Source: DATEHQ01 sp035279525
GTDB taxonomy: Bacteria > Chloroflexota > Dormibacteria > Dormibacterales > Dormibacteraceae
Assembly: GCA_035279525.1 (NCBI GenBank)
Contig: DATEHQ010000010.1
Location: 1-46,460, forward strand
Length of the DNA stretch: 46,460 nucleotides
Direction of reading: 5' to 3'
Position numbers and translations under genes: made by a program. Below are positions 34,058 through 42,509 of this stretch, in pieces; the stretch's first letter is position 1, and each line of letters begins with the position of its first letter. The notes beneath the pieces were generated by a model. That model had not been told where the DNA came from. It searched no databases and saw only the letters and a list, made by a program, of their open reading frames with translations.

Positions 34058-35041
34058 ATGCCTGAGATGCGGATGATCGAGGCGGTGCGCGCGGCCATCG
34101 GCGAGGAGATGGAGCGCGACGACCGCGTGCTCGTGATGGGAGAGGACGTCGGGCGCAAGGGCGGCGTGTTCGGCGCCACCGACGGTCTCTACGCGAGGTT
34201 TGGCGAGGCGCGGGTGCTGGACACGCCGCTCGCGGAGTCGGCGATCGTCGGTGTGGCGATCGGTGCCGCGCTCAACGGCCTGGTCCCGATCGCGGAGATC
34301 CAGTTCGCCGACTTCATCCACCCCGCGTTCGACCAGATCGTCTCGGAGGCGGCGCGCACTCGATACCGGTCCAATGGCGACTGGTCCGTGCCCATCGTGA
34401 TCCGGGCGCCGTTCGGCGGCGGTGTGCACGGCGGCCTCTACCACTCGCAGTCGATCGAAGCCTTCTACGCGCACGTGCCCGGCCTGAAGGTGGTGGTGCC
34501 CTCCACGCCGGCGGATGCGCACGGGCTTCTCAAGTCCGCGGTCCGCGACCCGGACCCGGTGCTCTTCCTCGAACACAAAAAGGTCTACCGGCTCGTCGCC
34601 GAGGAGGTGCCCGACGGGGACCATCTGATCGAAATCGGACCCGCTCAGGTCCGCCGGCCCGGCACGAAGCTGAGCTGCTTCGCGTGGGGCTTGATGACCC
34701 ACTACTGCCTCGAGGCCGCGGAGCGCCTCGAGCAGGAAGGCGTGAGCGTCGAGGTCGTCGACCTGCGGACCCTTGCGCCGCTCGATCGAGAGACCATCCT
34801 CGAGTCGGTCAGGCGTACGGGCAAGGCGATGGTCGTGCACGAGGACAACCTGACCGGGGGGTTCGGCGCCGAGATCGCGGCCGTCATCTCGGAGCACGCC
34901 TTCGACGATCTCGACGGACCGGTCGTACGCGTGGCGGCACCGGACATCCCGGCCATGCCCTTCAACACCCCGCAGGAGGAGTTCTTCATGCCGAGCCCTG
35001 AGAAGATCGCCGAGGCGATGCGCAGACTTGCCGCCTACTAA
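34058..35041 (+). CDS. pdhB: Pyruvate/2-oxoacid dehydrogenase E1 beta-like subunit
   Basis: A 327-residue transketolase-like subunit. GEDVGRKGGVFGAT, the catalytic Glu in TPLAESAIVGVAIG, IQFADFIHPAFDQI, and HSQSIEAFYAHVPGLKVV are typical, and the C-terminal transketolase domain (VEVVDLRTLAPLDRETI, VHEDNLTGGFGAEIAA) is complete. Unlike its alpha partner it looks fully conserved. ATG 34058 with GGAGAG seven bases upstream. It overlaps the start of the M24 gene by 14 bases. Confidence 0.9.
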   Translation: MPEMRMIEAVRAAIGEEMERDDRVLVMGEDVGRKGGVFGATDGLYARFGEARVLDTPLAESAIVGVAIGAALNGLVPIAEIQFADFIHPAFDQIVSEAARTRYRSNGDWSVPIVIRAPFGGGVHGGLYHSQSIEAFYAHVPGLKVVVPSTPADAHGLLKSAVRDPDPVLFLEHKKVYRLVAEEVPDGDHLIEIGPAQVRRPGTKLSCFAWGLMTHYCLEAAERLEQEGVSVEVVDLRTLAPLDRETILESVRRTGKAMVVHEDNLTGGFGAEIAAVISEHAFDDLDGPVVRVAAPDIPAMPFNTPQEEFFMPSPEKIAEAMRRLAAY

Positions 35042-36290
35042 GCGGTCCAGGACTCGGAAAGAAGTCATCTCCCCCGCGTCCGCGGGGCTTGCGCCCGAGA
35101 CCCGCGGACAGCTGCCCCACATCGATCAGGGTGAGTACGGGATCAGGCGCCAGGCGGTGGCGGCGGGGATGGAGGCGGCGGGCCTGGACGCGCTGTGCGT
35201 TTTTTACCCGGCGCGCGTCGCCTACCTCACCGGGTTCCATCACATCCCTACCGAGCGCCCCATCGCCCTGGTCATCGGGCCCGACGCGTACTCGGCGCTC
35301 ATGGTGCCCGCCGTGGAGAAGGAGCACGCCGAATCGTCGACGGCCGTCGACCAGGTCAACGTGTACTTCGAGTATCCAGGCGCCGAGCATCCGATGGAGC
35401 GGGTCAACGCGATCCTCACCGAGATCGGCGCCAAGGCCCGGCGCCTGGGAGCCGACCACGACGGCTACGTGCCCTACTGGGGCTACCGCGGCCCGCGGTT
35501 GAGTGACCTGACAGGTCATGTGCCTTTCGACGCGGAGATGATCGTCGAGTCGCTGCGCCGGGTGAAGTCGCCCGCTGAGCTCGCCTGCATCCAGCTCAGC
35601 TGCGACTGGGCCGTCCGCGCGCACCGGCGGATGCAGGACTCAATCCAGGTCGGCAGGACGGAGATGGAGATCTACACGCCCGCCGCCAACGAGACGCTGT
35701 TCGAGATGGTGCACGAGATGCCAGGCTGGCGCCCCCGCGGCGGTGACGACACGGGTCTCACCGCGATGTTCGTCGGCGGCCGCGCGACCGCGATGCCGCA
35801 TGGATTCGTCAAGGGACACGGCGTGCAGCCGGGTGACGTTCTGGTCAGTGGAGCAGCGGCCAACATCGACGGCTACCGAAGCGAGCTCGAGCGGACGATG
35901 ATCGTCGGTGAGCCGACACGCGAACAGAGTCGGACCTTCGACGCGATGCTCGCGCTGCAAAGCCGCGCGATCGAGGTCATGGCTCCTGGCGTGCCCGCGG
36001 GCGAGGTCGAGCTTGCCACCGTCCGCCTGGCCCAGGAGCTAGGTGTCGCCGACAACCTTCGTCATCACGTCGGGCATTCGATCGGTCTGGAGGGGCACGA
36101 GGCGCCGTTTCTAGACCGTGGCGACGAAGCGGTGCTCGAACCCGGGATGGTCTTCACCGTCGAGCCGGGCGTCTACCTGAAAGACGTGGGCGGGTTCAGG
36201 CACTCCGACACGGTGGTGGTCACCGAGGACGGCTGTCGCGTGATGACCGGCTACCCGCGCGAGCTGAAGGACCTCATCATCACGGCGTAG
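35028..36290 (+). CDS. M24 (Xaa-Pro peptidase/creatinase) family protein lacking most metal ligands
   Basis: About 420 residues with a creatinase N-terminal domain (to about residue 170) and a pita-bread domain. Of the five metal ligands of aminopeptidase P, only His in HHVGHSIGLEGHEAP and Glu in FTVEPGVYL remain. The first Asp is Ser (VLVSGAA), the second is Glu (GYRSELERT) and the last Glu is Ser (GGFRHSDTV). The AGY/DGY-x-x-x-LERT form recalls creatinase, which needs no metal. It is therefore unlikely to be a normal dinuclear peptidase; a C-N hydrolase such as a creatinase-like enzyme is a better guess. The TTG at 35028 is the likely start, inside the pdhB end; the true start could be a little later. 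Confidence 0.83.
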   Translation: MPPTKRSRTRKEVISPASAGLAPETRGQLPHIDQGEYGIRRQAVAAGMEAAGLDALCVFYPARVAYLTGFHHIPTERPIALVIGPDAYSALMVPAVEKEHAESSTAVDQVNVYFEYPGAEHPMERVNAILTEIGAKARRLGADHDGYVPYWGYRGPRLSDLTGHVPFDAEMIVESLRRVKSPAELACIQLSCDWAVRAHRRMQDSIQVGRTEMEIYTPAANETLFEMVHEMPGWRPRGGDDTGLTAMFVGGRATAMPHGFVKGHGVQPGDVLVSGAAANIDGYRSELERTMIVGEPTREQSRTFDAMLALQSRAIEVMAPGVPAGEVELATVRLAQELGVADNLRHHVGHSIGLEGHEAPFLDRGDEAVLEPGMVFTVEPGVYLKDVGGFRHSDTVVVTEDGCRVMTGYPRELKDLIITA

Positions 36291-38156
36291 TCAGGCCGTG
36301 GCGCGTTGGGGAAGCGACGCGACCTTGCTCGTGAACATGTGCAGCACCGTGTGCCCGTCGGCGGAGTGCCGGCGCACACGGTCGACCGCCATCGGGGGGA
36401 GCATGTCCTTGTCGTCCATGGCCACCACCGTCTCCAGGGGATAGACAGTCCTCCAGACCTCGCCGACCATCTCGCGCGGCAGGTTGCCGGGGATGTAGAC
36501 GTACCGCCGGTTGGTGACGTGCTTGCGCGCCATCGTCTCCGCCCGAGCGAAGGCGTCGTGCGCGGAGTAGTCCTTCAGCCACGGGTCGCTGACCTCGAGC
36601 AGCTCGTGGTGCTGGTGCGGATAACGGTTGCCGCGGTAGAGGAACACCGCGCCGCGGCCGGCGGCCGCCTTCGCGCCTTCGGCTATGACCGCCTCGGCCG
36701 CCAGCTGGTCGTGAGGCAGGATGATCAGCACCTCGCGCGCGGCACGGTGGCGGCCGAGCGCGCCGGCGATCGACTCGGCGGCGCGATGCGGGCGGAACGG
36801 GACGGGAAACACCGCCGGGCGCCGGCCTCGGCTGTAACGGTAGGTCGCGAGGCCGATGATCAAGCCCACCACCGTGAGCCCTCCACCGAACTTTGTCGCG
36901 TCAGGCTTCGCCACCAGGTTGATCGCCCACGCGGCGACCACGAGCAGGGTGGTCACGACACCGAGCGTGAAGAAGGCGACCCGACCCGGCGACCAATTCT
37001 TGTACTCCCGCCAGCGGACAAGGTCGAGGCTGATGCATGTCAGCACGAACGTGCCCAGCAGCCCGAACGCGTAGAGGTCGCCCAGCACGTTCACGTTTCC
37101 CCTCGTCGCGACAAGGATCGCGACGGGGAGGGCGACCGCGGCCAGGATCGCCCAGTGCGGCGTCAGCCGCCATCGGTTGCGCCGCTCGAGGACCCTGGGC
37201 AGGAAGCCCATCCGGGTCAGCGCGATGAAAACGTGATAGGCGCCGATGATCGCGGTGTTGCTGGCGAAGACGAGAAGGATCGAGCCGCTGACCGCCACGT
37301 AATCACCGAGGAACTGGCCCGCGACGTGAGCCCCAAGCAGGGAGATGAACTGATTTGGGTCGGCATTCGAGCTCAGCAAGGTGGTCGACCACAGAGTCAA
37401 AAGCGGGCTGGTGACCGCCATGATCAGCACGACCCCGGCCATCGCCCGGTAGGCGACGAGGCGGCGTGGCTCGCGCATCGCGGGCGCGAGCTGCGCGATG
37501 CTCTCCAGGCCCGAGAAGGCCAGGAACGCGGCGCCATAACCCCTGATCACGGTGGGCAGCGTGAGCGCCGGTCCATGGGTGACATCCGTGAAGCTGTGGA
37601 GGATGCCGCCCGGGCCGAGGTAGATCGCGGCGGCGAGCACCACAGCCAGCTGGCCGATCCCCGCCGCCGTGGCGAAGATCGCGGTCGTGCGCGCGCTCTC
37701 CTTGATGCCGAGCAGGTTGAGGATCCCAAGACCGACGAGGGCCGCCAGGGTCGCCACCAGGACGGCAGGCGCCACGGAGGGCGCGATGATCGCGAGATAG
37801 AGCATTCCCGACACGGCGCTGATCGCGGCCGTCAGGTAGTAGTCGACCAGGATGAAGAGCCCGCCGAGCAGGCCGGCAAACGGGTGGAGCGCCTGTGACG
37901 AGACGTTGACGACACCACCGCCCTCGGGGTAGCGCCAGGTCACCTCGGCGTACTTGACACAGAGAAGGATGAAGACGAACAGGGTCATCAGGACGAAGAG
38001 CGCAGAGCGCGACCTGTAGTCGCCGTAGAGGATGCCTGGCACGTAATAGATGGACGTGCCGATGTCGGCGAAGACGACGGCCCAGCAGAGGAACGCGCCG
38101 AGATTCCCGCCGCGGACCTTGATCGGGCGGCGCGCGCGCGGGACGGGATTGCTCAC
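36291..38156 (-). CDS. APC-family permease with cytosolic C-terminal domain
   Basis: A 621-residue membrane protein: about 12 helices in residues 20-440, then a soluble domain of about 180 residues that looks like a universal-stress-type fold (REVLIILPHDQLAAEAVIAEGAK). The first helix has FADIGTSIYYVPGIL, the unwound APC signature. Substrate may be an amino acid, or K+ as in KimA-type APC importers; the motif does not match KimA closely. ATG 38156 overlaps the small upstream gene (ATGA). It is convergent, without a gap, with the M24 gene. The nearby KdpDE-like system makes a link to K+ or osmotic state worth testing. Confidence 0.85.
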   Translation of the reverse strand: MSNPVPRARRPIKVRGGNLGAFLCWAVVFADIGTSIYYVPGILYGDYRSRSALFVLMTLFVFILLCVKYAEVTWRYPEGGGVVNVSSQALHPFAGLLGGLFILVDYYLTAAISAVSGMLYLAIIAPSVAPAVLVATLAALVGLGILNLLGIKESARTTAIFATAAGIGQLAVVLAAAIYLGPGGILHSFTDVTHGPALTLPTVIRGYGAAFLAFSGLESIAQLAPAMREPRRLVAYRAMAGVVLIMAVTSPLLTLWSTTLLSSNADPNQFISLLGAHVAGQFLGDYVAVSGSILLVFASNTAIIGAYHVFIALTRMGFLPRVLERRNRWRLTPHWAILAAVALPVAILVATRGNVNVLGDLYAFGLLGTFVLTCISLDLVRWREYKNWSPGRVAFFTLGVVTTLLVVAAWAINLVAKPDATKFGGGLTVVGLIIGLATYRYSRGRRPAVFPVPFRPHRAAESIAGALGRHRAAREVLIILPHDQLAAEAVIAEGAKAAAGRGAVFLYRGNRYPHQHHELLEVSDPWLKDYSAHDAFARAETMARKHVTNRRYVYIPGNLPREMVGEVWRTVYPLETVVAMDDKDMLPPMAVDRVRRHSADGHTVLHMFTSKVASLPQRATA

Positions 38157-38380
38157 TCCCGGATCCCGGCCCGCTGCTCGGCGAAGTACGCGCGAAGGCT
38201 TTCGAGGTCGGTGCGCAGGCGCGCGATCGCGCGCCGCGCCTCGGGGTCGTCCAGCTGCAGGTAGGCCACGGCCGCGACGTAGAGCTCGGCGCGCTCGAGC
38301 TGGCGGACGGCGGTCCGCAGCACCTGGCGTCGCTCGTTGGCGCTCCTGCTTTCGGGCAGCTGGAGGATCGCGCTTCGCAT
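38153..38380 (-). CDS. Small helical protein of unknown function
   Basis: A 75-residue charged protein (MRSAILQLPESRSANERR...) rich in Arg, Glu, Ala and Leu, predicted mostly helical with heptad-like spacing. No domain recognised and no signal peptide. It overlaps the downstream permease start by 4 bases (ATGA), so it is translated with it and may be a regulatory partner of the transporter; this is inference. It is divergent from the second APC permease. Confidence 0.6.
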   Translation of the reverse strand: MRSAILQLPESRSANERRQVLRTAVRQLERAELYVAAVAYLQLDDPEARRAIARLRTDLESLRAYFAEQRAGIRE

Positions 38381-38435
38381 GGGTCCAACGCTAGGGGCGC
38401 CGGCGTGGGATACCCGTCGGTAATCCGGCCGATTC

Positions 38436-38455
38436 CGTATGGATCTCGTATGGAT
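38436..38455 (+). promoter_or_regulatory. Direct repeat CGTATGGAT x2, 11-bp spacing: candidate OmpR/KdpE-type operator
   Basis: CGTATGGAT occurs at 38436-38444 and 38447-38455, start to start 11 bp, in the 104-bp gap between two divergent APC transporter units. OmpR/PhoB-family regulators bind such tandem half-sites, often in place of a -35 box. An AT-rich CAATTA (38468-38473) lies about 12 bp downstream as a possible -10 for the plus-strand permease. A KdpE-like regulator is encoded next to that permease. Confidence 0.5.
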
Positions 38456-38484
38456 TCGCGGCGGATCAATTAACCTCGGCTGAG

Positions 38485-40341
38485 ATGAGTCCAGAGGCTG
38501 TCGCCCGGCGGGGCCGACGGCCGGGAGACCTCCGGGTCCTCGTCCGGCGCCCGGCCAAGCTGCCCCGGACCCTCGGAGCCCCGGCGCTCTTCGCAGCGTG
38601 CTACGGCAACGTCGGCTCCTCCATCTACTACGCGCTCGGAGTGACGGCGGCGTTCGCCCTCGGGCTCACACCGCTCGCCCTGATCCTCGCCGGCTTGATC
38701 TTCGTCAGCACCGCCCTCAACTACGCCGAGGGCACTGCCGCCCTGCCCCATGCCGGCGGAAGCTCGAGCTTCGCGCGCCGTGCGTTCAACGCACCTATAG
38801 GATTCCTCGTCGGTTGGGTCCAGCTCCTCAACTACACGGCCACGGTTTCCATCTCGGCCTACTTCGCGATCAGCTACCTGGGCGTGTTCGGCAAGTACGT
38901 CCCCCTGTTCGATCTACTGAAGAACAACGACCTGTGGCACGTCGGGGCCACAGTCGTCTTGATCGGGCTGCTGATCGTCATCAACGTCATCGGCATCCAG
39001 GAGTCGAGCGCGCTCAACCTTGCGCTCGCCCTCACCGACCTGGTCACGCAGTTCGTGCTGGTGATACTCGGCCTCGTGTTTCTTCTCAACATCCGCGCTG
39101 TCATCGAAAACATCCACTGGGGCGTCGCGCCCACATGGAGCAACTTCCTCGCCAGCATCTCGATCGCGATGGTCACGTACACCGGGATCGAAACCATCTC
39201 GAACATGTCAGAGGAGGCCAAGAACCCCGGCCGCAGCGTGCCGCGCGCGACGTTCGCGGTGATCGCCGCCGTGCTCTTCGTGTCCGCCTTTCTGCCCACG
39301 ATCGGCATGAGCGTCTTCCCCGTGCAGCACGTCGACCACACCTACACCACAGCCCTCGCGACGACGTGGAAAGACGACCCGGTGGCGGGCATCGTGACCG
39401 GTTTCAGCAGCATCTCTCAGACGCTCGCGTTCTGGGCCGGCATCTGGGTCGGAATCCTCGCCTTCACGATCCTCGTGATCGCGACCAACGCCGGGCTGAT
39501 CGGAATTTCGCGGCTCAGCTACTCGCTGGCCGGTGTCGACCTGCTGCCCAAGAAGTTCGCCACGCTGCATCCCAAGTTCAGGACTCCCTATTTCTCGATC
39601 GTGGTCTTCGGCGTCGCGGCGGCGGTGCTGGTGCTGCCTGGGATCCTCGTCAAGGGAGCCGAGATCGACTTGCTCGGCGCGGTCTATTCGCTCGCCGCGA
39701 CGTTCGCCTTCGCCTCCGCGCACCTGTCGGTGATGCGCCTGCGCTTCATCGAGCCCGCCCTACACCGGCCTTATCGCATGCCGTGGAACATCAGGTTCGG
39801 GCGCGACAGCGTGCCCGTGATCTCGGTCATCGGCGCGCTCGCGATCGGCACTGTTTTCACGCAGCTGATGTCACAGAACATCTCGAACTCGACCTTCATC
39901 TACATCGGCTGGCTGCTGCTCGGAGGGCTGACCTTCGTGCTCTACCGCCGCTACCGGCACGAACCGCTGTGGGAGCCGCTCGAGGTGCCGCCACCACGCG
40001 AGCGAGAGGTCGAGCACGTGCCATTCGAGCCACTCCCCCGCAGCGCGCGCTATCGCATGGGCCGGCGCGAGCGCATCGCGGCTCACGCGGCTTCGCTGGA
40101 GCAGCGCCACGAGCGTCACCGCCCCGCCTGGCAGCTCGAGCTCGAGCTCTTCTTCGCACGCCATGGAACGGCGCGCGGCGTGCTGATCGTGATCACGTTC
40201 GCGGCGATCAGCGCTTTTGCGGTGTTCGTGGACCTGTCGCCCTACGACCCGTTCGGTCCCGGCCTTGGCTGGTCACCCGGCCTGGTCGCGGTTGCCTTCC
40301 TCGCGGCGTATCTGCTCAACCGGAGCCACGCCGAGCGCTGA
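38485..40341 (+). CDS. APC-family amino acid permease
   Basis: A 618-residue transporter. Helix 1 has ACYGNVGSSIYYALGV and helix 6 has MVTYTGIETISNMSEEAKNPGRSVP, both APC signatures. Twelve core helices span about 30-490; a cytosolic linker rich in Arg/Glu (about 500-560) and two further helices close the protein. Substrate is probably an amino acid. ATG 38485 has no strong ribosome site but lies shortly after a putative -10. It ends 3 bases from the convergent response-regulator gene. Confidence 0.87.
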   Translation: MSPEAVARRGRRPGDLRVLVRRPAKLPRTLGAPALFAACYGNVGSSIYYALGVTAAFALGLTPLALILAGLIFVSTALNYAEGTAALPHAGGSSSFARRAFNAPIGFLVGWVQLLNYTATVSISAYFAISYLGVFGKYVPLFDLLKNNDLWHVGATVVLIGLLIVINVIGIQESSALNLALALTDLVTQFVLVILGLVFLLNIRAVIENIHWGVAPTWSNFLASISIAMVTYTGIETISNMSEEAKNPGRSVPRATFAVIAAVLFVSAFLPTIGMSVFPVQHVDHTYTTALATTWKDDPVAGIVTGFSSISQTLAFWAGIWVGILAFTILVIATNAGLIGISRLSYSLAGVDLLPKKFATLHPKFRTPYFSIVVFGVAAAVLVLPGILVKGAEIDLLGAVYSLAATFAFASAHLSVMRLRFIEPALHRPYRMPWNIRFGRDSVPVISVIGALAIGTVFTQLMSQNISNSTFIYIGWLLLGGLTFVLYRRYRHEPLWEPLEVPPPREREVEHVPFEPLPRSARYRMGRRERIAAHAASLEQRHERHRPAWQLELELFFARHGTARGVLIVITFAAISAFAVFVDLSPYDPFGPGLGWSPGLVAVAFLAAYLLNRSHAER

Positions 40342-40344
40342 CCC

Positions 40345-41025
40345 CTACGCCTCGAGTCGGTATCCCACGCCTGGTTCGTTGACGATGTAGCGGGGGTTGG
40401 CCGGGTCGTCCCCGAGCTTTTTGCGGATCTGCGCCACCACGTAGCGCGTGTTGTACCGGTCGCCGATCGCGTAGTCGCCCCACACCTGCCGAAGCAGGGT
40501 GGTGTGTGTGACGGGCTTGCCGGCGTGCACGGCGAGCTGGCGCAGGAGCTCGTATTCGGTCGGAGTGAGGTGCACCGAGCGGCCGGCCACCGACACCGAT
40601 CGGCGCGCGAAGTCGATCTCGAGCTCGCCGGCCCGAAAGACCGGCTCGCCCGACAGCACGTCGGCCTGACGGCGCAGCACGGCGCGGATCCGCGCGACGA
40701 GCTCGTCGGTCCCGAAGGGCTTGACGAGGTAGTCGTCGGCGCCGGCGTCGAGGGCCCGGACCTTGTCCTTCTCGCCCGGCATCACGCTGACGATGATCAC
40801 CGCCGCCCGGGTGGTGGGCCGCAGCGCTCGCAGCGTCTCCAGCCCGTCCATGCCCGGCAGGCCCAGGTCGAGAAGGATCACGTCGGGTCTCCACGCGGCC
40901 GACTCCCGGACGGCCTCCTCCCCACTTCCCACCGCGCGCACGTCGAACTCGTGGTAGCCGAGGGCCGCGCGCAGCGCTCGCTGCATCTCCACCTCGTCAT
41001 CCACGACGAGGACGCGACCGCTCAT
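40345..41025 (-). CDS. kdpE: KdpE-like OmpR-family response regulator
   Basis: A 226-residue two-domain regulator. Receiver: acidic pair in VLVVDDEVE, phosphoacceptor Asp53 in ILLDLGLPGMDG, Lys in YLVKPFGTDELVARI. Output: winged helix with LTPTEYELLRQLAVHAG and NTRYVVAQIRKKL ... PRYIVNEPGVGYRL, closest to KdpE. ATG 41025 overlaps the kinase stop (ATGA). No kdpFABC genes are in the window; the neighbouring APC transporters are plausible targets. Confidence 0.9.
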   Translation of the reverse strand: MSGRVLVVDDEVEMQRALRAALGYHEFDVRAVGSGEEAVRESAAWRPDVILLDLGLPGMDGLETLRALRPTTRAAVIIVSVMPGEKDKVRALDAGADDYLVKPFGTDELVARIRAVLRRQADVLSGEPVFRAGELEIDFARRSVSVAGRSVHLTPTEYELLRQLAVHAGKPVTHTTLLRQVWGDYAIGDRYNTRYVVAQIRKKLGDDPANPRYIVNEPGVGYRLEA

Positions 41026-42509
41026 CTGTGAGTGGCGATGCGGGCGAGCGGGAGCGTGAACGTGAAGCGCGGCCCGCCACGCCGGTTCTCCGCCCGGATC
41101 GATCCACCGTGCGCTTCGACGACACGCTTGCAGATCGCGAGGCCGAGGCCGCTGCCGCGGTCGCGTCGGGTCCAGAACGTGTCGAAGACGCGGTCGAGGT
41201 CGGCTGGGGCGATGGCCGGCCCCTGGTTCTCGACCCAGGCCTCCAGCGATCCCTCGCGGGCCACCGCGCCGACCTCGATCCGTCCGCCCGTGGGCGTCCA
41301 CTCGGCCGCGTTCTCCAGGAGGTTGGTGATCACACGCCCGACCTGGAGCTCGTCGACGTCGACTGGCGGAAGGTCGTCCGCGAGCTCGATCCTGACCTGG
41401 CGATCCATGAGGTCGCGCCGCGTGGAGTGGAGCGCCGCGCCGACCAGGTCGGCGAAGCTGTGGGCCTCGCGATCGAGCTCGACGCCGGCCTCGAGTCGCG
41501 AAAGGGCGAGGAGGTCGCCGACCATGTGGTCGAGGCGCGCGGCCTGCCGGTCGAGGTCGAGCAGCAGGTCGCGCTGGTCGGCCTGCAGCCCAGCCCGCGG
41601 AGCCGTCAACGCCGTCAGGCCCGTGCGCAGGGACGCGATCGGGCTCTTGAGCTCGTGCGACAGCGAGGAGAGGATCGCCGCCTTCAGCCGGTCCGACGAT
41701 TCGAGGCCACGCGCTCGCTCAGCTTCGAGGTCTGCGCGGCGGCGGTCGAGCAGGAGGGCGGCGAGCCCGGCGAGCGCCGCGAGCATCCGCAGCTCGGCCG
41801 GGTCGTAGTGCTGGTCGTTGAGCCGCATCACGGCCACACCGCTCGCGAGCGGCAGGTACGCGGCGGGACCGGGGCCGGGCTGCGCGCGCACCGGTTTGAC
41901 CGCGCCGTCCGCGATCGCGACGCCGACCGACCTCCCGTTCGCGTGCGCCCACGCCGCCTGGCGCTGCTCGTCCTCCGTCAAGGTGGCGCCGGCCAGCGGC
42001 ACCGGCTGCCCCGAGTCGATCGCCAAGAGCGAGAACCGGTCGACGGAGCTCAGGTGCATGGCCCGTTCGCAGACCAGGCTGAGCGCAACGTCGACCTGTG
42101 GCGTGCGCATCGTCGCCGTGGCGAGCTCGTAGAGGGCGGTCGAGTCGGCGGCATGCGCTTCTGCGCCGGCGTGCGCTCGGCGCAACGACGAAGCCAGCTG
42201 GCTGGTGACCAGCGCCACGGCGAGCAGGACGATGAGCTCCAGCAGCTCTGCCGGTCCGCGGACGGTGAACGTGCCTACGGGCGGGACGAAGAAGAAGTCG
42301 TAGAGGAGGAACGCCAGGACGCTGCCCGCGACCGCGGGCCCGCGACCCCAGCGCGCGCCGAGCCAGAGCACCAGCAGGAGGTAGAAGGCGGAGAGCCCGG
42401 CGATCGATGCGCGCGAGCTGACGACCCCGATTCCGGCGGTGATGATCCCCACCCCCGCGATCGCGACCGCGTACGGCGCCCCACGACGCAGCATTGCAGC
42501 GGGCGTCAT
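41022..42509 (-). CDS. KdpD-like sensor histidine kinase (DUF4118 membrane domain, no N-terminal KdpD domain)
   Basis: A 495-residue membrane kinase. Four helices of the DUF4118 type (about 12-110, with LYDFFFVPPVGTFTV), a GAF-like region (about 125-255), HisKA with the phospho-His in SSLSHELKSPIASLRTGL, and HATPase_c with NLLENAAEWTP, DTFWTRRDRGSGLGLAIC. It corresponds to the C-terminal half of KdpD; the cytosolic KdpD/Usp domains are absent. It likely senses an ionic or osmotic signal and phosphorylates the adjacent regulator. The ATG at 42509 overlaps the DUF2332 stop. Confidence 0.9.
   Translation of the reverse strand: MTPAAMLRRGAPYAVAIAGVGIITAGIGVVSSRASIAGLSAFYLLLVLWLGARWGRGPAVAGSVLAFLLYDFFFVPPVGTFTVRGPAELLELIVLLAVALVTSQLASSLRRAHAGAEAHAADSTALYELATATMRTPQVDVALSLVCERAMHLSSVDRFSLLAIDSGQPVPLAGATLTEDEQRQAAWAHANGRSVGVAIADGAVKPVRAQPGPGPAAYLPLASGVAVMRLNDQHYDPAELRMLAALAGLAALLLDRRRADLEAERARGLESSDRLKAAILSSLSHELKSPIASLRTGLTALTAPRAGLQADQRDLLLDLDRQAARLDHMVGDLLALSRLEAGVELDREAHSFADLVGAALHSTRRDLMDRQVRIELADDLPPVDVDELQVGRVITNLLENAAEWTPTGGRIEVGAVAREGSLEAWVENQGPAIAPADLDRVFDTFWTRRDRGSGLGLAICKRVVEAHGGSIRAENRRGGPRFTFTLPLARIATHR

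Noticed and set aside
36306..37898. Long plus-strand frame of 530 codons opposite the APC permease
   Set aside because: Composition (Arg, Asp, Gln, His-rich) is that of a reversed hydrophobic coding region; no motif found.
38381..38484. c-di-AMP (ydaO) riboswitch before the APC transporters
   Set aside because: The 104-bp gap is too short for the aptamer and shows none of its conserved core; the direct repeat fits a protein operator better.
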